A stretch of 64,000 nucleotides of DNA from Cymodocea nodosa (lineage: Eukaryota > Streptophyta > Magnoliopsida > Alismatales > Cymodoceaceae), in assembly GCA_036874045.1 (NCBI GenBank), contig CM072338.1:13375001-13439000 (forward strand), written 5' to 3'. How positions within the stretch are numbered: position 1 is the first letter of the stretch; each line of letters starts with the position of its first letter. The notes under the pieces are model-generated. The model saw only the letters and a list, made by a program, of their open reading frames with translations, was not told where the DNA came from and ran no database searches. The position numbers were made by a program, and so were the translations under genes. Positions 10,396-20,862 of the stretch are shown in pieces.

Positions 10396-10960
10396 GAAAA
10401 AATTAGAAATTTTTTGAAAAAGTACAAGTTAACATTCCTTTGTTAGATTTATTACAGAAAATGTCACCTTGTGCTAAATTTCTAAAGGATTGGTGTACTA
10501 GGAAAAGAGAGCGAAAAGTTCTTAGAAAGGTCTTTTTAGTTGAGCAAAGTAGTTCCCTATTTCTGCCATAAATTCCTAAAAAGTTATCTGATCTTGGAAT
10601 CCCTGTTATATCATGCACTATGGTATATCATGCACTAGTAGTAGGCTTAACTCCTACTAGTACGGTTATTCAATTAGCTGATAGAAGTATAAGATACCCT
10701 AGAGGAAAAATAGAGGATGTTTTAATTAAAATCAAAAACTTTATATATCCTATTGATATTGTAATTTTGGATTCCCAACAAATTAAGCATAAAAATAGTG
10801 ATACATCTTTTATTTTGGGAAGGCCATTTTTAGCAACATCAGGGGCTGTTATAAATTGTAAAACTGGAGTAATGAAGTTAGCATATGGTAATGAGGATAC
10901 TCAATTAAATATTTTCAAACCAAAAAGGTTTGAGGAGTTAGAAATGTCCTTACATACCAT
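10396..10960 (+). pseudogene. Athila-like aspartic protease remnant lacking its active site
   Basis: After the gag stop the frame can be followed with breaks through KFLKDW to an LGIPVISCT-like segment. It then jumps directly to LTPTSTVIQLADRSIRYPRG, GKIEDVLIKIKNFIYPIDIV and ILGRPFLATSGAV. The piece normally lying between, which carries the catalytic DLGAS, is gone. At the break TATCATGCACTA occurs twice, about 14 bp apart (near 10,608 and 10,625), which suggests deletion with repair slippage. The remaining part is the C-terminal half of the protease fold. Confidence 0.75.
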
Positions 10961-12005
10961 AGACTTTTTAGAGGATGAAGGAGATATGTTAGATGATGTG
11001 ATTCAAGAAGAATTAAATAGGCAAATCAATTCTGAAATTTTAGAAGAAAATGAAAGCATAAATATAGAAGGAGATCAGGAAGAAATTAATTTAGAAAATG
11101 ATGATGTTCAATTAGGAGCTCTAGCTTCTGATGAGCAACATTTAGAATTGAAACATTTACCTCCTAAATTAACCTATATATTTCTGGAAGAGAAACGAAC
11201 TTGTCCAATCATTATTACTTCAGATTTAAAAGAGGATCAAATAGCTAAATTAAAAGATGTAATAAAAAGTTATAAAGAAGCAATAGGATGGACCATGATT
11301 GATATAAAAGGGTTAAGTTCAACTTTATGTTGTCACCACATATATTTAGAAGAGAATGCTAAACCTGTTAGAATTCCTGAGAGGAGATTAAATCCAAACC
11401 TTAAAGAAGTAGTCAGGAAGAAAATAGTTAAATGGTTAGATAATGACATAATTTATCCAATTTCTGATAGCTCGTGGGTTAGTCCAATCCATGTAGTTCC
11501 TAAGAAATCAAGATTAACAGTTATTAGGAATGAAAGTCAAGACTTGATACCTACTAGAATTCAATCAGGCTAGAGAGTATGTATAGACTATAGAAAGTTG
11601 AATGCTGTGACTAGGAAAGATCATTTTCTCTTACCTTTTATAGATCAAATGCTGGAAAGATTAGCAAGGCAAGAATATTTTTGTTTCTTAGACGGGTATT
11701 CAAGGTATAATCAAATTCCAATAGCATTAGAGGATCAAGAGAAAACCACTTTCACCTGTCCTAATGGAACTTATGCTTTTAAGAGAATGCCATTCAGATT
11801 ATGCAATACACCAACTACCTTTCAAAGGTGTATGCAGGGTATATTTACTAGAATGACTGAAGATTTTTTAGAAATATTTATAGATGATTTTACTGTATAT
11901 GGCAACTCATATGAAGTCTGTTTAAAAAATTTAGACCTAATATTAAAACGCTGTGTGAAAAAAAAATCTGATTTTAAATTAGGAAAAATGTCACTTCATG
12001 GTTAA
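10620..12005 (+). pseudogene. Athila-like reverse transcriptase (one stop, then frameshift)
   Basis: A single phase runs from 10,620 to 12,005, broken only by TAG at 11,571, where the family has a tryptophan. Visible RT blocks: KAIGWTMIDIKGLSS, RRLNPNLKEVVRKKI, DIIYPISDSSWVSPIHVVPKK, DYRKLNAVTRKDHF, MPFRLCNTPTTFQRCM and the catalytic FIDDFTVYG. A frameshift near 12,000 separates it from the next frame. The enzyme copies element RNA to cDNA. Codons are AT-rich like the rest of the element. Confidence 0.88.
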
Positions 12006-12045
12006 ATAAGGAATAATCTTAGGGCATGTTGTTTCTAAGAAAGGG

Positions 12046-13761
12046 TTGGAAGTAGATAAAGCTAAAATAGAAGTAATTTCTAATCTACCAGAACCTAAAT
12101 CAGTAAAAGATATTAGATCATTTCTAGGACATGCTGGTTTTTATCGAAAATTTATTAAAGACTTTGGCAAGATAGCTAGACCCTTAACTAATCTATTAAA
12201 AGATGTTCCATTTAACTTTGATAAAAATTGCAAGAAATCATTTTTCAAGCTTAAGACTAGCTTAATTTCAACTCCTATAATTCAAGCACCTGATTGGAAC
12301 CATCCATTTGAATTAATGTGCGATGCTTCTGATTTTGCTGTAGGAGCAGTGTTAAGACAGAAGATAGAAAAATCTCCTAGAGTGATTCACTATACAAGTA
12401 AAACATTAAATGATGCTCAAGTTAATTACACAACTACTGAAAAAGAATTATTAGCTGTTGTGTTTGCTTTAGAAAAGTTTAGATCATATTTGATTGGAGC
12501 TAAAGTAATAGTATACACGGATCATTCAGCTCTAAAACATCTAATAAAGAAAAAAGAGACTAAGCTTAGATTGATCCGATGGATATTATTATTACAAGAA
12601 TTTGATCTAGAAATTAAAGATAAAAAAGGTTGTGAGAATGTAGTAGCAGATCATTTATCAAGATTACAAATATCAAAATCAAATATTGAAATTAAGGATA
12701 ATTTTCCTGATGAACAATTAATGACCATCAATACAATACATTGGTATGCAGACATAGTTAATTACTTAGTTACTGGTTTAACACCTAAGGATTGGAATAG
12801 ACAAGATAAGAAATTATTTTTCTCAAGAGTAAAATATTACTATTGGGAAAACTCATACTTATTTAAGAAATGTCCTGATATAGTTTTAAGGAGGTGTGTT
12901 CCAGAAACTGAATATCCGAGCATATTGTCTTTTTGTCATGACCAAGCTTGTGGAGGGCATTTTGGTTCAGGGAAAACTACTGCAAAAATTCTGCAATGTG
13001 GGTTTTATTGGCCAACACTATTCAAAGATGCTCATAAATATTACTTAAGTTGTTTAAGATGTAAACAAATAGGAAGAATATCAAAGAGGAATATGATGCC
13101 TCTTAATCTTATTGTTGAGTTTGAAATCTTTAATGTGTGCGGAATAGATTTTATGGGTCTATTTCCTATGTCTAATCAATTTAATTACATATTGTTGGGG
13201 GTGGATTATGTATCTAAATGGATAGAAGCTATTCCTACAAAAACTAATGACAACAAAGTGGTAATACAATTTATAAGAACAAATATATTTGCTAGATTTG
13301 GAATAACTAAAGCTATTATCAATGATAGAGGAACTCATTTCTGTAATAGAAGTTTTGAAGCCTTAATGAAGAAATATGGAGTAAATCACAAAATTGCAAC
13401 ATCATATCATCTGCAAACAAGTAGACAAGTAGAAAGTGCAAACAAACAAATTAAGTTAATCTTAGAAAAAGTAGTAAATCCTACTAGAACAGATTGGGCT
13501 AATGGATTGATAGATGCACTTTGGGCTTATAGAACTACTTATAAAACGAGCTTAGGTATGTCACCTTTTAGGCTAGTATATGGAAAAAGTTGTCATTTAC
13601 TAGTTGAAATAGAACATAAAGCTTATTGGGCATTAAAAACTCTGAACACTAATTTAAATCAAGCTGCTGAAAATAGAAAAATGCAATTAATTGAATTAGA
13701 AGAATTTAAAAATGAATCTTATTCGAAGACTATAAGAGAAAAAGAGAAAATGAAATTCTAG
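12046..13761 (+). CDS. Athila-like RT end, RNase H and integrase (571-codon open frame)
   Basis: It begins with the RT connection ([35 protein letters not shown]). RNase H follows: [45 protein letters not shown] and VADHLSRL. Integrase has a zinc-binding region ([11 protein letters not shown] with CLRCKQIG) and the D,D,E core: [14 protein letters not shown] and a glutamate in [10 protein letters not shown]. The C-terminal part is [28 protein letters not shown]. Integrase inserts cDNA into the genome. The frame closes at a TAG at 13,759 where KF-HDRK would normally continue. This long open frame in an otherwise broken element is the best-preserved coding part. Confidence 0.88.
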   Translation: MEVDKAKIEVISNLPEPKSVKDIRSFLGHAGFYRKFIKDFGKIARPLTNLLKDVPFNFDKNCKKSFFKLKTSLISTPIIQAPDWNHPFELMCDASDFAVGAVLRQKIEKSPRVIHYTSKTLNDAQVNYTTTEKELLAVVFALEKFRSYLIGAKVIVYTDHSALKHLIKKKETKLRLIRWILLLQEFDLEIKDKKGCENVVADHLSRLQISKSNIEIKDNFPDEQLMTINTIHWYADIVNYLVTGLTPKDWNRQDKKLFFSRVKYYYWENSYLFKKCPDIVLRRCVPETEYPSILSFCHDQACGGHFGSGKTTAKILQCGFYWPTLFKDAHKYYLSCLRCKQIGRISKRNMMPLNLIVEFEIFNVCGIDFMGLFPMSNQFNYILLGVDYVSKWIEAIPTKTNDNKVVIQFIRTNIFARFGITKAIINDRGTHFCNRSFEALMKKYGVNHKIATSYHLQTSRQVESANKQIKLILEKVVNPTRTDWANGLIDALWAYRTTYKTSLGMSPFRLVYGKSCHLLVEIEHKAYWALKTLNTNLNQAAENRKMQLIELEEFKNESYSKTIREKEKMKF

Positions 13762-14043
13762 CATGATAGAAAAATTATTCCAAAAAGCTTTGAAATAGGA
13801 CAAGAAGTATATCTTTATATGGCTAGACTCCATAACCATCCAGGAAAATTAAGATCTAGATGGGCAAGACCTTACATAGTTCGAAATATTTATCCTTATG
13901 GAGCTATTGAAATTGAAAATCCTAAAAATCAGAATATATTTAAAGTAAATGAACAAAGACTTAAATCTATTTTGAAAACACCAAAAAGCTCATTTGGAAT
14001 TATAGAAGAAGTCAGAGTAGAGGACTACTCGAGCTTTACTTAG
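13762..14043 (+). pseudogene. Athila-like pol C-terminal tail
   Basis: The same phase as the upstream frame continues after TAG 13,759: HDRKIIPKSFEIGQEVYLY, then HPGKLRSRWARPYIV and NEQRLKSIL. This is the usual GPF/Y-like end of Ty3/gypsy integrase. The frame closes at 14,041. Confidence 0.8.
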
Positions 14044-14332
14044 TAAGAAATCAGTTTTTATGTTTATATATATAAAAAAAAACATTAAAAAAATATATAA
14101 ATATGAAATATAAAAATCATTGCTATTCAAACGACTGGATCCATTGGTATGATCGGAACATAAAAAATATGTATATTAATTTTCAGAAAAAAAATGTAAG
14201 TTTTATCGAAACATAGTATCGGTTCAACTGAAAAGAAATTAGGTCTGACTGAAACATCGTATCGGTTAAATCGGTAAAAAAATAGAAAAACTATTATCTG
14301 TAGTATTTTTATTATTATATTTGTTTGTACGG

Positions 14333-14440
14333 GAAGTCCGTTGAGTTACGCTTAACTCAACGAGCTTACTCCGTTGAGTCTTGAGTTAGTCAACGAGCTT
14401 ATTCCGTTGAGTTAACTATAACTCAACGGAGTACTATAGC
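14333..14440. repeat. Hairpin cluster after Athila pol
   Basis: Three inverted repeats based on TCCGTTGAGTTA and TAACTCAACGGA. The last (about 14,403-14,431) is nearly perfect. The motif is the same as in the element's LTR, so an LTR-like regulatory block also sits between pol and the env-like region. Confidence 0.7.
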
Positions 14441-14591
14441 TAAGACCGCGGATAAGATAGTAATAGTTGGTTCGGAAATGACTCGATTAACTGCCTAAAC
14501 TTAGGGCTTATTTAAACTAAAACCTAGGGTTTTGGGGGCATTATCCGGCAAATCATTTAGAATCTAGAACAGTAGAAATTAGAGTGATTCC

Positions 14592-16440
14592 GTGTTGTTG
14601 AGTAACTCCACGATGAGGAAGATGACACCTGAGTTCTGGGAAGATGCAGTTGACACCGCACAGTTTCTGAATGAATCGGAAGAATGGCACACGCGACAAA
14701 AGATTCGGAATACAACAAGAGAGAAAGAGCTACAAAAGGTAGAATCAGAACTCTTTAACTTAAGGAAAGTTTTAGTTGAGTTAGAAATACAAATACCTTA
14801 GATAATGGAGACACGAATTAGAGTGGCAACAGAAATTGCAGTTAGTAAAGAAAGAAAATTCCGACCGAATAATGAAGTAGCCTTAAAGCTAATTCAACAC
14901 AAAGCCAGATTGTGGTTTAAAAAATGCATTGCTAGTTGTGGAAGTTGGGTAATATGGGAGCAGCAACGAGCAGGAGAATAGGAAGAGCCAACTACTGAAA
15001 GACCTGTTCCTGAGGAACAGTAGTCAGGACCTCCAATTTAGCCAATAGAGCCATTGCCACGAGTAGCATTTGCTTGGCCGAGAACTGAAGAAGAAGAGAA
15101 AGAATTTACTAGCTTGGTCAAAATAGCAAGAAACCAAGTAGATACTCAAGAAATAGCTACGGCTAAGGCACATATTTTATATGATGCCATTAAGAAAAGA
15201 ATGGTCAAAGAAAAGTTGAGGGCCTAGTACAGAATTAAGGTTGAACAACATCAGGCAACAGCTAAATCAAGTGTTGCAAGAGAAGCTAAGGCTGGTCCTT
15301 CGAGACCAGTAATAATAAAGAGAATTAAATAGGAAGAGCTAGTACCTGTGGCTCAAAGGCCTGTAGAGCCTACTTTTGTAGATTTAATCTCAGAAGAAGA
15401 AGAGGAAGAACATGCACAATTAATCAAAAAAAGGAAAGAAAAAGAGAAAGTGTCTGACTATCAAAAAGAGATTAAATCTGAGGTACCAATTTTAATAGGG
15501 CCTGTGGAGAAAATTTTTATAAACCTGCTATCCGATTCTGAGGAGGAGCAGGAGATGCAGCAGCAGAAGCAAAGAGAAGAAGAAAAACATGTTGAAATTA
15601 GTCTGCAGCTTGTACAAGAAGAAAGAACAGAAATTAGGGCAGAAACTGAATTGCCTGTGACTCCATCCTAATCTGTTACAGAATCAGAAAGAACAGTGAC
15701 AGAATAGATTGGTAGTCAGGAGGAAGAAGAAAGAGCAGAAAATGAAGAGGCTGAAAGAAGCCATTTAGACAAAAATAACTTTACAGATTCCATTGAAGAG
15801 CAAGAAACTCTTTAGCAATTTATGGAGAGAATTCAAGATAGAGTGGAGAGTTCTGCCGGCTCACCACCACAAACAGAAACAAAAATTCAGGAATCTGTAA
15901 AGAATGTTCAAATGCAGCCTATAGTAGAGGAAGATCAAGAACAAACCCCTCTAGAACAACAAAGTTACCTTCCTGACCCGACTGAAACAATAGTTTTGAA
16001 TGAAGTACATTTTTGGAGTCAAGAAGCTTATATCAAATACCAAGAAATTAGGGGTTATGATATTATTTACAGTAGACCAGTAAATTAGGATGGAATGCAA
16101 GAAATCAAAGATTTATTTGAATTTCAAGGTCTATTGAAGTTCATTTCTCAAGAAAGATGGCATGTAGTATATGAGAATCTAGTGCCCTATTTCTATGCAA
16201 ATTTGAGAGAAGGAGAAGGAGGATTAATTTCCAACGTGGAGGAAGTAGATGTACAAATAACACCAGAGCTTCTCCACAACATTTTTGGATTAAAGAATGA
16301 AGGACTAAAAATTTTGGAAGACACAACTGCAATTGAGTGGACAGAACAGGAAATCAAAGATTGTTTAGCTATCAATCCTGATGTACCTTTATTAAATAGA
16401 TTAAAGCATTTAAATGGTAAAGCACACATAGTAGCTAGTA
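14592..16440 (+). pseudogene. Athila-like env-like/post-pol region, fragmented
   Basis: Several short frames are separated by stops: MLLSNSTMRKMTPEFWEDA (14,592-14,801), a Glu-rich linker with repeated ISEEEEEE-like blocks (15,348-15,671 and 15,822-16,088) and a final frame (16,095-16,448). The last reads FEFQGLLKFISQERWHVVYE, LVPYFYANLREGE and ITPELLHNIFGLKNEG. This pattern fits the plant retrotransposon protein domain often found beside Athila/Tat pol. Its role is unknown. The region stops abruptly at 16,440, where the purine tract and 3' LTR are missing. Confidence 0.65.
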
Positions 16441-16445
16441 GTGCC

Positions 16446-17400
16446 TAAGCTCAAATTCAAGAGAGATAAATTGTGTAGTGACTGTACAATTGAAAAATAA
16501 AAGAAATCAACACACAAGAGTATTGAAGACATTGCCGCACGTCAACCATTAGATCTATTACATATAGACCTATTTGGTCCTACACAAACAGCCAGTTTAG
16601 GAGGAAGAAAATATACCTTAGTAGTAGTTGATGATTATACAAGATTCACTTGGGTTATTTTCTTAACACACAAGAATGAAGCCTGTGATGAATTCAAACA
16701 TCTTTGTATTAGAATTCAAAATGAAAAAGAATCAACCGTGAAGAATATCAGAAGTGATCATGGAGGTGAATTTGAAGAATTATGCAATTCTTTTGGCATA
16801 CTGCATGAATTCTCATGTCCAAGAACTCCTGCTCAGAATGGAGTTGTAGAAAGGAAGAATAGATCAGTACAAGAAATGGCAAGGACAATTCTTAATGCAT
16901 CTGATCTACCAAAGTCTTTATAGGCTGAAGCTATAAATACTGCATGTTACTCTATAAACAGAACTCATCTTAGACCTATCCTACATAAGACACCTTTTGA
17001 ACTATGGTATGGTAAAATACCAAATGTTGGATATTTTAAAGTCTTTGGATCAAGATGTTTTGTGCTTAATACTAAGGATCAAAAGGACAAATTTGATGCA
17101 AAGTCTGATCCTACTCTACTTGTTGGATACTCTTCGAGAAGCAAAGCTTACAGGGTCTATTTTGAACATGAAATAAGAGTAGAAGAGTCAATGAATGTAT
17201 TCTTTGATGAAGACATGGTAGAAAAATTAAAGAGGCTAAAAATAGACAGTGAAAGTGAATTAATAAATCAGAAAATTTCTCAAAAAAAGGATAATTCAAC
17301 ACTACCTACACCTACTGTGACAGAAAAAGCATGGAAGACAAAGTCTGAACATCCCATTGGATAAATTATTGGGAATATAAATCAAGGTGTTCAAACAAGA
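16446..17400 (+). pseudogene. Copia integrase (resumed after the Athila insertion)
   Basis: KLKFKRDKLCSDC supplies the two cysteines of the zinc-binding site begun before 7,194. The catalytic core shows LLHIDLFGP (first Asp), IRSDHGGEFEE (second Asp) and NGVVERKNR (Glu). A TAG at 16,921 replaces the expected Trp after PKSL. The C-terminal part continues ELWYGKIPNVGYFKVFGSRC and LLVGYSSRSKAYRVY. All parts are in one phase. Confidence 0.9.
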
Positions 17401-18960
17401 AGCAAAATTCAAAATATTTGTAATTATTGTGCTTTTGTGTCTGAACTTGAACCTTCAACAGTTGAAGATGCCTGCAATGATGAATATTGGATCATGGCCA
17501 TGCAAGAGGAACTAAATCAGTTCAAGAAAAATGAAGTCTGGAATTTGATTGAAAGGCCCATTGAAAAATCAATTATTGGTACTAAATAGGTGTTTAAGAA
17601 CAAACTTGATAATAATGGTAGTATTATCAGAAATAAAGTTAGACTTGTTGCTCAGGGATACAACCAATAGGAAGGAATCGACTATGAAGAAACTTTTGCA
17701 CCTGTTGCAAGACTTAAAGCAATTAGAATGTTACTTGCCTTTGCAAGCAGTATGAAAATCAAGCTTTATCAGATGGATGTTAAAAGTGCATTTCTTAATG
17801 GCATTCTACAAGAAGAAGTATATGTAGAACACCCACCAGGTTTTGAAGATGAAGAAAAATCAAACCATGTATACAAACTGAATAAAGCTCTCTATAGTTT
17901 GAAGTAAGCACCACGTGCATGGTATGATAAACTGAAGAGTTTCCTTCTTGAGAATCAGTTTAACATAGGAACTGCAGACAACACCTTATTCATCAAATCT
18001 GAAAGTTCTCATATGTTGATTATTCAGATCTATGTGGATGATATCATTTTTGGTGCCACACATGAGAAACTGTCATGATTTTCAAATCTTAATGAAGAAT
18101 GAATTTGAGATGAGTCTTATAGGAGAATTAAAATTCTTTCTAGGACTACAAATTCATCAACTTCAGCATGGCATTTTCCTGAATCAAGAAAAATTTTGCA
18201 AAGAAATTCTCTTAAAATTTGGTATAGATAAATCCAAAGCAGCAGGTACTCCCATAAACTCAAATGAAAAACTTGATAAGGACATTTCTATCATTCCAAT
18301 AGATCAAAAGAAATACAGAGACATGATTGGATCACTTCTGTATCTAACAGTTAGTAGACCAGATATAATTTTTAGTGTTTGTGCTTGTGCAAGATATCAA
18401 GCCTCTCCAAAAGCATCACACTTAAAAGTAATTAAACGTATATTTAAATATCTACAGGGTACCAAAGATTTTGGCTTATTTTATTCTTCACAGAATCATT
18501 TGATATTAACAGGATATAGTGATGCAGATTATGTAGGATGCAAATCAGATCGAAAAAGCACCAGTGGGACATGTCAGTTGCTTGGTCATTCACTTGTTTC
18601 TTGGTTCAGCAGGAAACAAAACTCTATAGCTCTATCCACCACTAAAGCTAAATATATGGCAACAGGCCTATATTGTGCACAGATCTTATGGATGTAACAA
18701 ACTCTGGCAGATTATAAGCTAAATTTTCAGAATATCATTATTTACTGTAACAACAATAGTGCCATCAATCTCTCCAAAAATACAGTTCTACACCCTAGAG
18801 CAAAACATATCGAGATTAGGCACCACTTTTTAAGAGACCATGTTGAAAAATGTCATATTTCCTTAGAATATGTCTCTACTAAAGAACAACTTGCAGATAT
18901 CTTCACCAAACCATTATCTGAAGCTGCATTTAATCATATTAGATGAAATTTAGGGATTTG
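17401..18960 (+). pseudogene. Copia reverse transcriptase and RNase H
   Basis: RT begins near WIMAMQEELNQFKKNEVWNL. It continues NKVRLVAQGYNQ, EETFAPVARLKAIRMLLAFA, LYQMDVKSAFLNG, PRAWYDKLKSFLL and the catalytic YVDDIIFGAT (near 18,032). Stops lie at 17,587 (TAG for Trp), 17,668 (TAG for Gln) and 17,905 (TAA for Gln). A single-base frameshift near 18,075 moves the rest into another phase (18,032-18,697): GELKFFLGLQIHQ, MIGSLLYLTVSRPD. RNase H follows: GYSDADYVGCKSDRKSTSG, SWFSRKQNSIALSTTKAKYM and, after a stop at 18,695, RAKHIEIRHHFLRDHV and LADIFTKPLSEA. These domains copy element RNA and remove the template. Confidence 0.92.
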
Positions 18961-19317
18961 CTCTTTATATGATTTATAATTTCATATCTCTACTCTCCAA
19001 GCTCACAACTAAGAGCTTGTTCTACTAACATCTTTGTTTTGCAGCAACTTAGCCATTTTGATACTCAACTATAATTACTCCACCAACTCAGTATCTAACT
19101 TCTCACTTCTTTTTGACAATCGACAAAAAGGAGGAGAAATATCATATTTTGGTAAGCAAAGCTACAGTAAAGTAGGGGGAGAATTTCAGGGGGAGTGATT
19201 TCAAAAAAATAAGGGGAGTTTCTAAATTTAATTATTCTGTATTCCTCGTGTGCTTTTCTGAATAGATATATAGGGAGAGAAATACATGTAATACATTGTA
19301 AGGTTTTTGCCATTATC

Positions 19318-19330
19318 AAAAAGGGGGAGA
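19318..19330 (+). other. Polypurine tract of the copia element
   Basis: AAAAAGGGGGAGA lies two bases before the 3' LTR start at 19,332. It is the expected primer for plus-strand DNA synthesis. Confidence 0.88.
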
Positions 19331-19331
19331 T

Positions 19332-20857
19332 TGAAAGGACCTCTAGATTTCGATAATGCAAAAATCAATGTGAGGTTTTGAATTGTATTTCCCAAGTTTA
19401 GTCAGCACAGCAAAAGATCAGAAGGCAGACAATTCTAAGCAGCAAACAGGTTGCAATTAATCCCAGAATGTGGTGCTACAGAAAATCGGACAGTTAAGAA
19501 AGGATTAAATGATCGGAAAGTTAAGGAGTAAACTATCCGGAAGCTTAAAGGACTTTCGGAGAGTTAAAAAGATAACTATCCGACTTTTTCAAAGAGTTAC
19601 AGGTATAACTATCCAAAAGTTAAGTCATTCAATTAACCACGTGCAAAAATACAGAACGGAAGCTTAAAGGACTTTTCGGAGAGTTAGATAACTATCCGAG
19701 TTTTCTTTTCGAAGAGTTAGATAACTATTCGAGTTTTTCGGTGAGTTACAGATATAACTTTCTAGAACTTAAGTCATCTTATTACGCACGTGCAGAATGG
19801 TGAAGCCGGTAGTTAAAAGCTTAAAAGGAAAAATCGAAGAGTTAGATAACTATCCAACTTTTTCGGACAATTACAGGTATAACTATCCAAAACTTAAGTC
19901 ATTGAATTTCCAATGTGTAGAAATCTAGATAGAAGCTCAAATAAGTTTTCAGAGAGTTAGAAAGATAACTATCCAAAATCTTGAAGTATTTCAGTGAGTT
20001 ACAAGTATAACCATTCGAAACTTAAGTCAGTCTTTTATGCACGTGCTGAATTAAAGCAATCGGAAAGTTAACAGAGGATTACTGTAGCTAACTATCCGAT
20101 AGTTAAATAACTGTTCGGTAAGTTACAGTTGCAAGTATCCGATTGAATGACAACTAGCATTATATGATCTAGAATCCTACATGGCAGAAAGACTTAAGTG
20201 ATCTTTCGGTGAGTTACAAACATTTCGGAGAGTTACACAGCTAACTATCCGAAAGGTTAAGAAAATCGGAAGGATATCTTGAAATATCTTTCTGAACGAT
20301 AACTTACCATATTTGGGACTGAAGTCTAATCAAGTACAGTAGAATACATCCATTGGAAGAAAAATATGATCGTTACACATGTTTTGTATATATACACGAT
20401 ACAGACAACGGAATTACATAACTTTTTGCTCATACACATACTTATACCAAGCTCAACAGAAGAAAAGCTTTAGAGATCAAATCATCTTCAACGTTTACAG
20501 ACTGAATTTCAAAAGCTCATCACGCACTCAACTCTATTACTCACAAGCTAGTGTTTATTGAAGTGCACGGATCAAAACTTCAAAGAAAGGATTGGTTGGA
20601 GCTTCGACTAGGAAGTTCAAGTGAATGGTTGGTTCTTGCTTAAACCCTAATGCAAGTGATTGTAAGTTTGCAAAAGTTTAGTGAAGCCCAAGTATCCCTT
20701 GGGGGTGGACTAGCTGTTAGTGGTGAACCACCTAAAATCTCTGTATGTACTCTTTTATCGTGTGCTTGCTATTTCTTTATACTAATCTAATACTAAAAGG
20801 TTAAGAAACAAATTATTATCATTCACCCCCCCTCTGGTAAGCTATAAGGTCCTAACA
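19332..20857 (+). repeat. 3' LTR of the copia element
   Basis: It starts TGAAAGGACC and ends GGTCCTAACA, 1,526 bp, and is uninterrupted. It gives the empty target site for the Harbinger derivative (CCCTAATGCAAG near 20,650) and carries the same hairpin array (about 19,495-20,270). Transcripts would end here in an active element. Confidence 0.95.
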
Positions 20858-20862
20858 GAGAT
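20858..20862. repeat. Right target-site duplication GAGAT
   Basis: Identical to 2,052-2,056 and directly abutting the 3' LTR. Confidence 0.9.

Larger units (their letters stand above)
7195..16440 (+). mobile_element. Athila-like Ty3/gypsy retrotransposon with 5' LTR only
   Basis: Internal order is gag, protease remnant, RT, RNase H, integrase, then an env-like region. RT before integrase gives Ty3/gypsy. The tRNA-Asp-type primer site, pol motifs such as KAIGW, DYRKLNAVTRKDHF and MLERLARQEY, and a long post-pol region point to the Athila lineage. The 5' LTR is intact, but there is no 3' LTR: the env-like frame runs straight back into the copia integrase. In-frame stops near 10,395, 11,571 and 13,759, a frameshift near 12,005 and a deletion of the protease active-site region make it inactive. 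Confidence 0.88.
2057..20857 (+). mobile_element. Ty1/copia LTR retrotransposon, complete but inactivated, nested host of two insertions
   Basis: The element has two LTRs beginning TGAAAGGACC and ending GGTCCTAACA, which are imperfect inverted repeats of each other. The 5-bp duplication is GAGAT. An initiator-tRNA-Met primer site follows the 5' LTR and a purine tract precedes the 3' LTR. The internal order is gag, protease, integrase, RT, RNase H; integrase before RT defines Ty1/copia. Long LTRs and a coiled-coil-rich extended gag suggest the SIRE/Maximus lineage (inference). It carries a Harbinger derivative at 3,377-4,885 and an Athila-like element at 7,195-16,440. Many in-frame stops and at least one frameshift in RT make it non-autonomous. 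Its own length without the two insertions and their duplications is about 8.0 kb. Confidence 0.93.

Noticed and set aside
14592-16440. A true envelope gene in the Athila-like element
   Set aside because: I see no signal peptide, no clear transmembrane segment and many stops. The readable part fits a plant retrotransposon domain of unknown role, so I call it env-like only by position.
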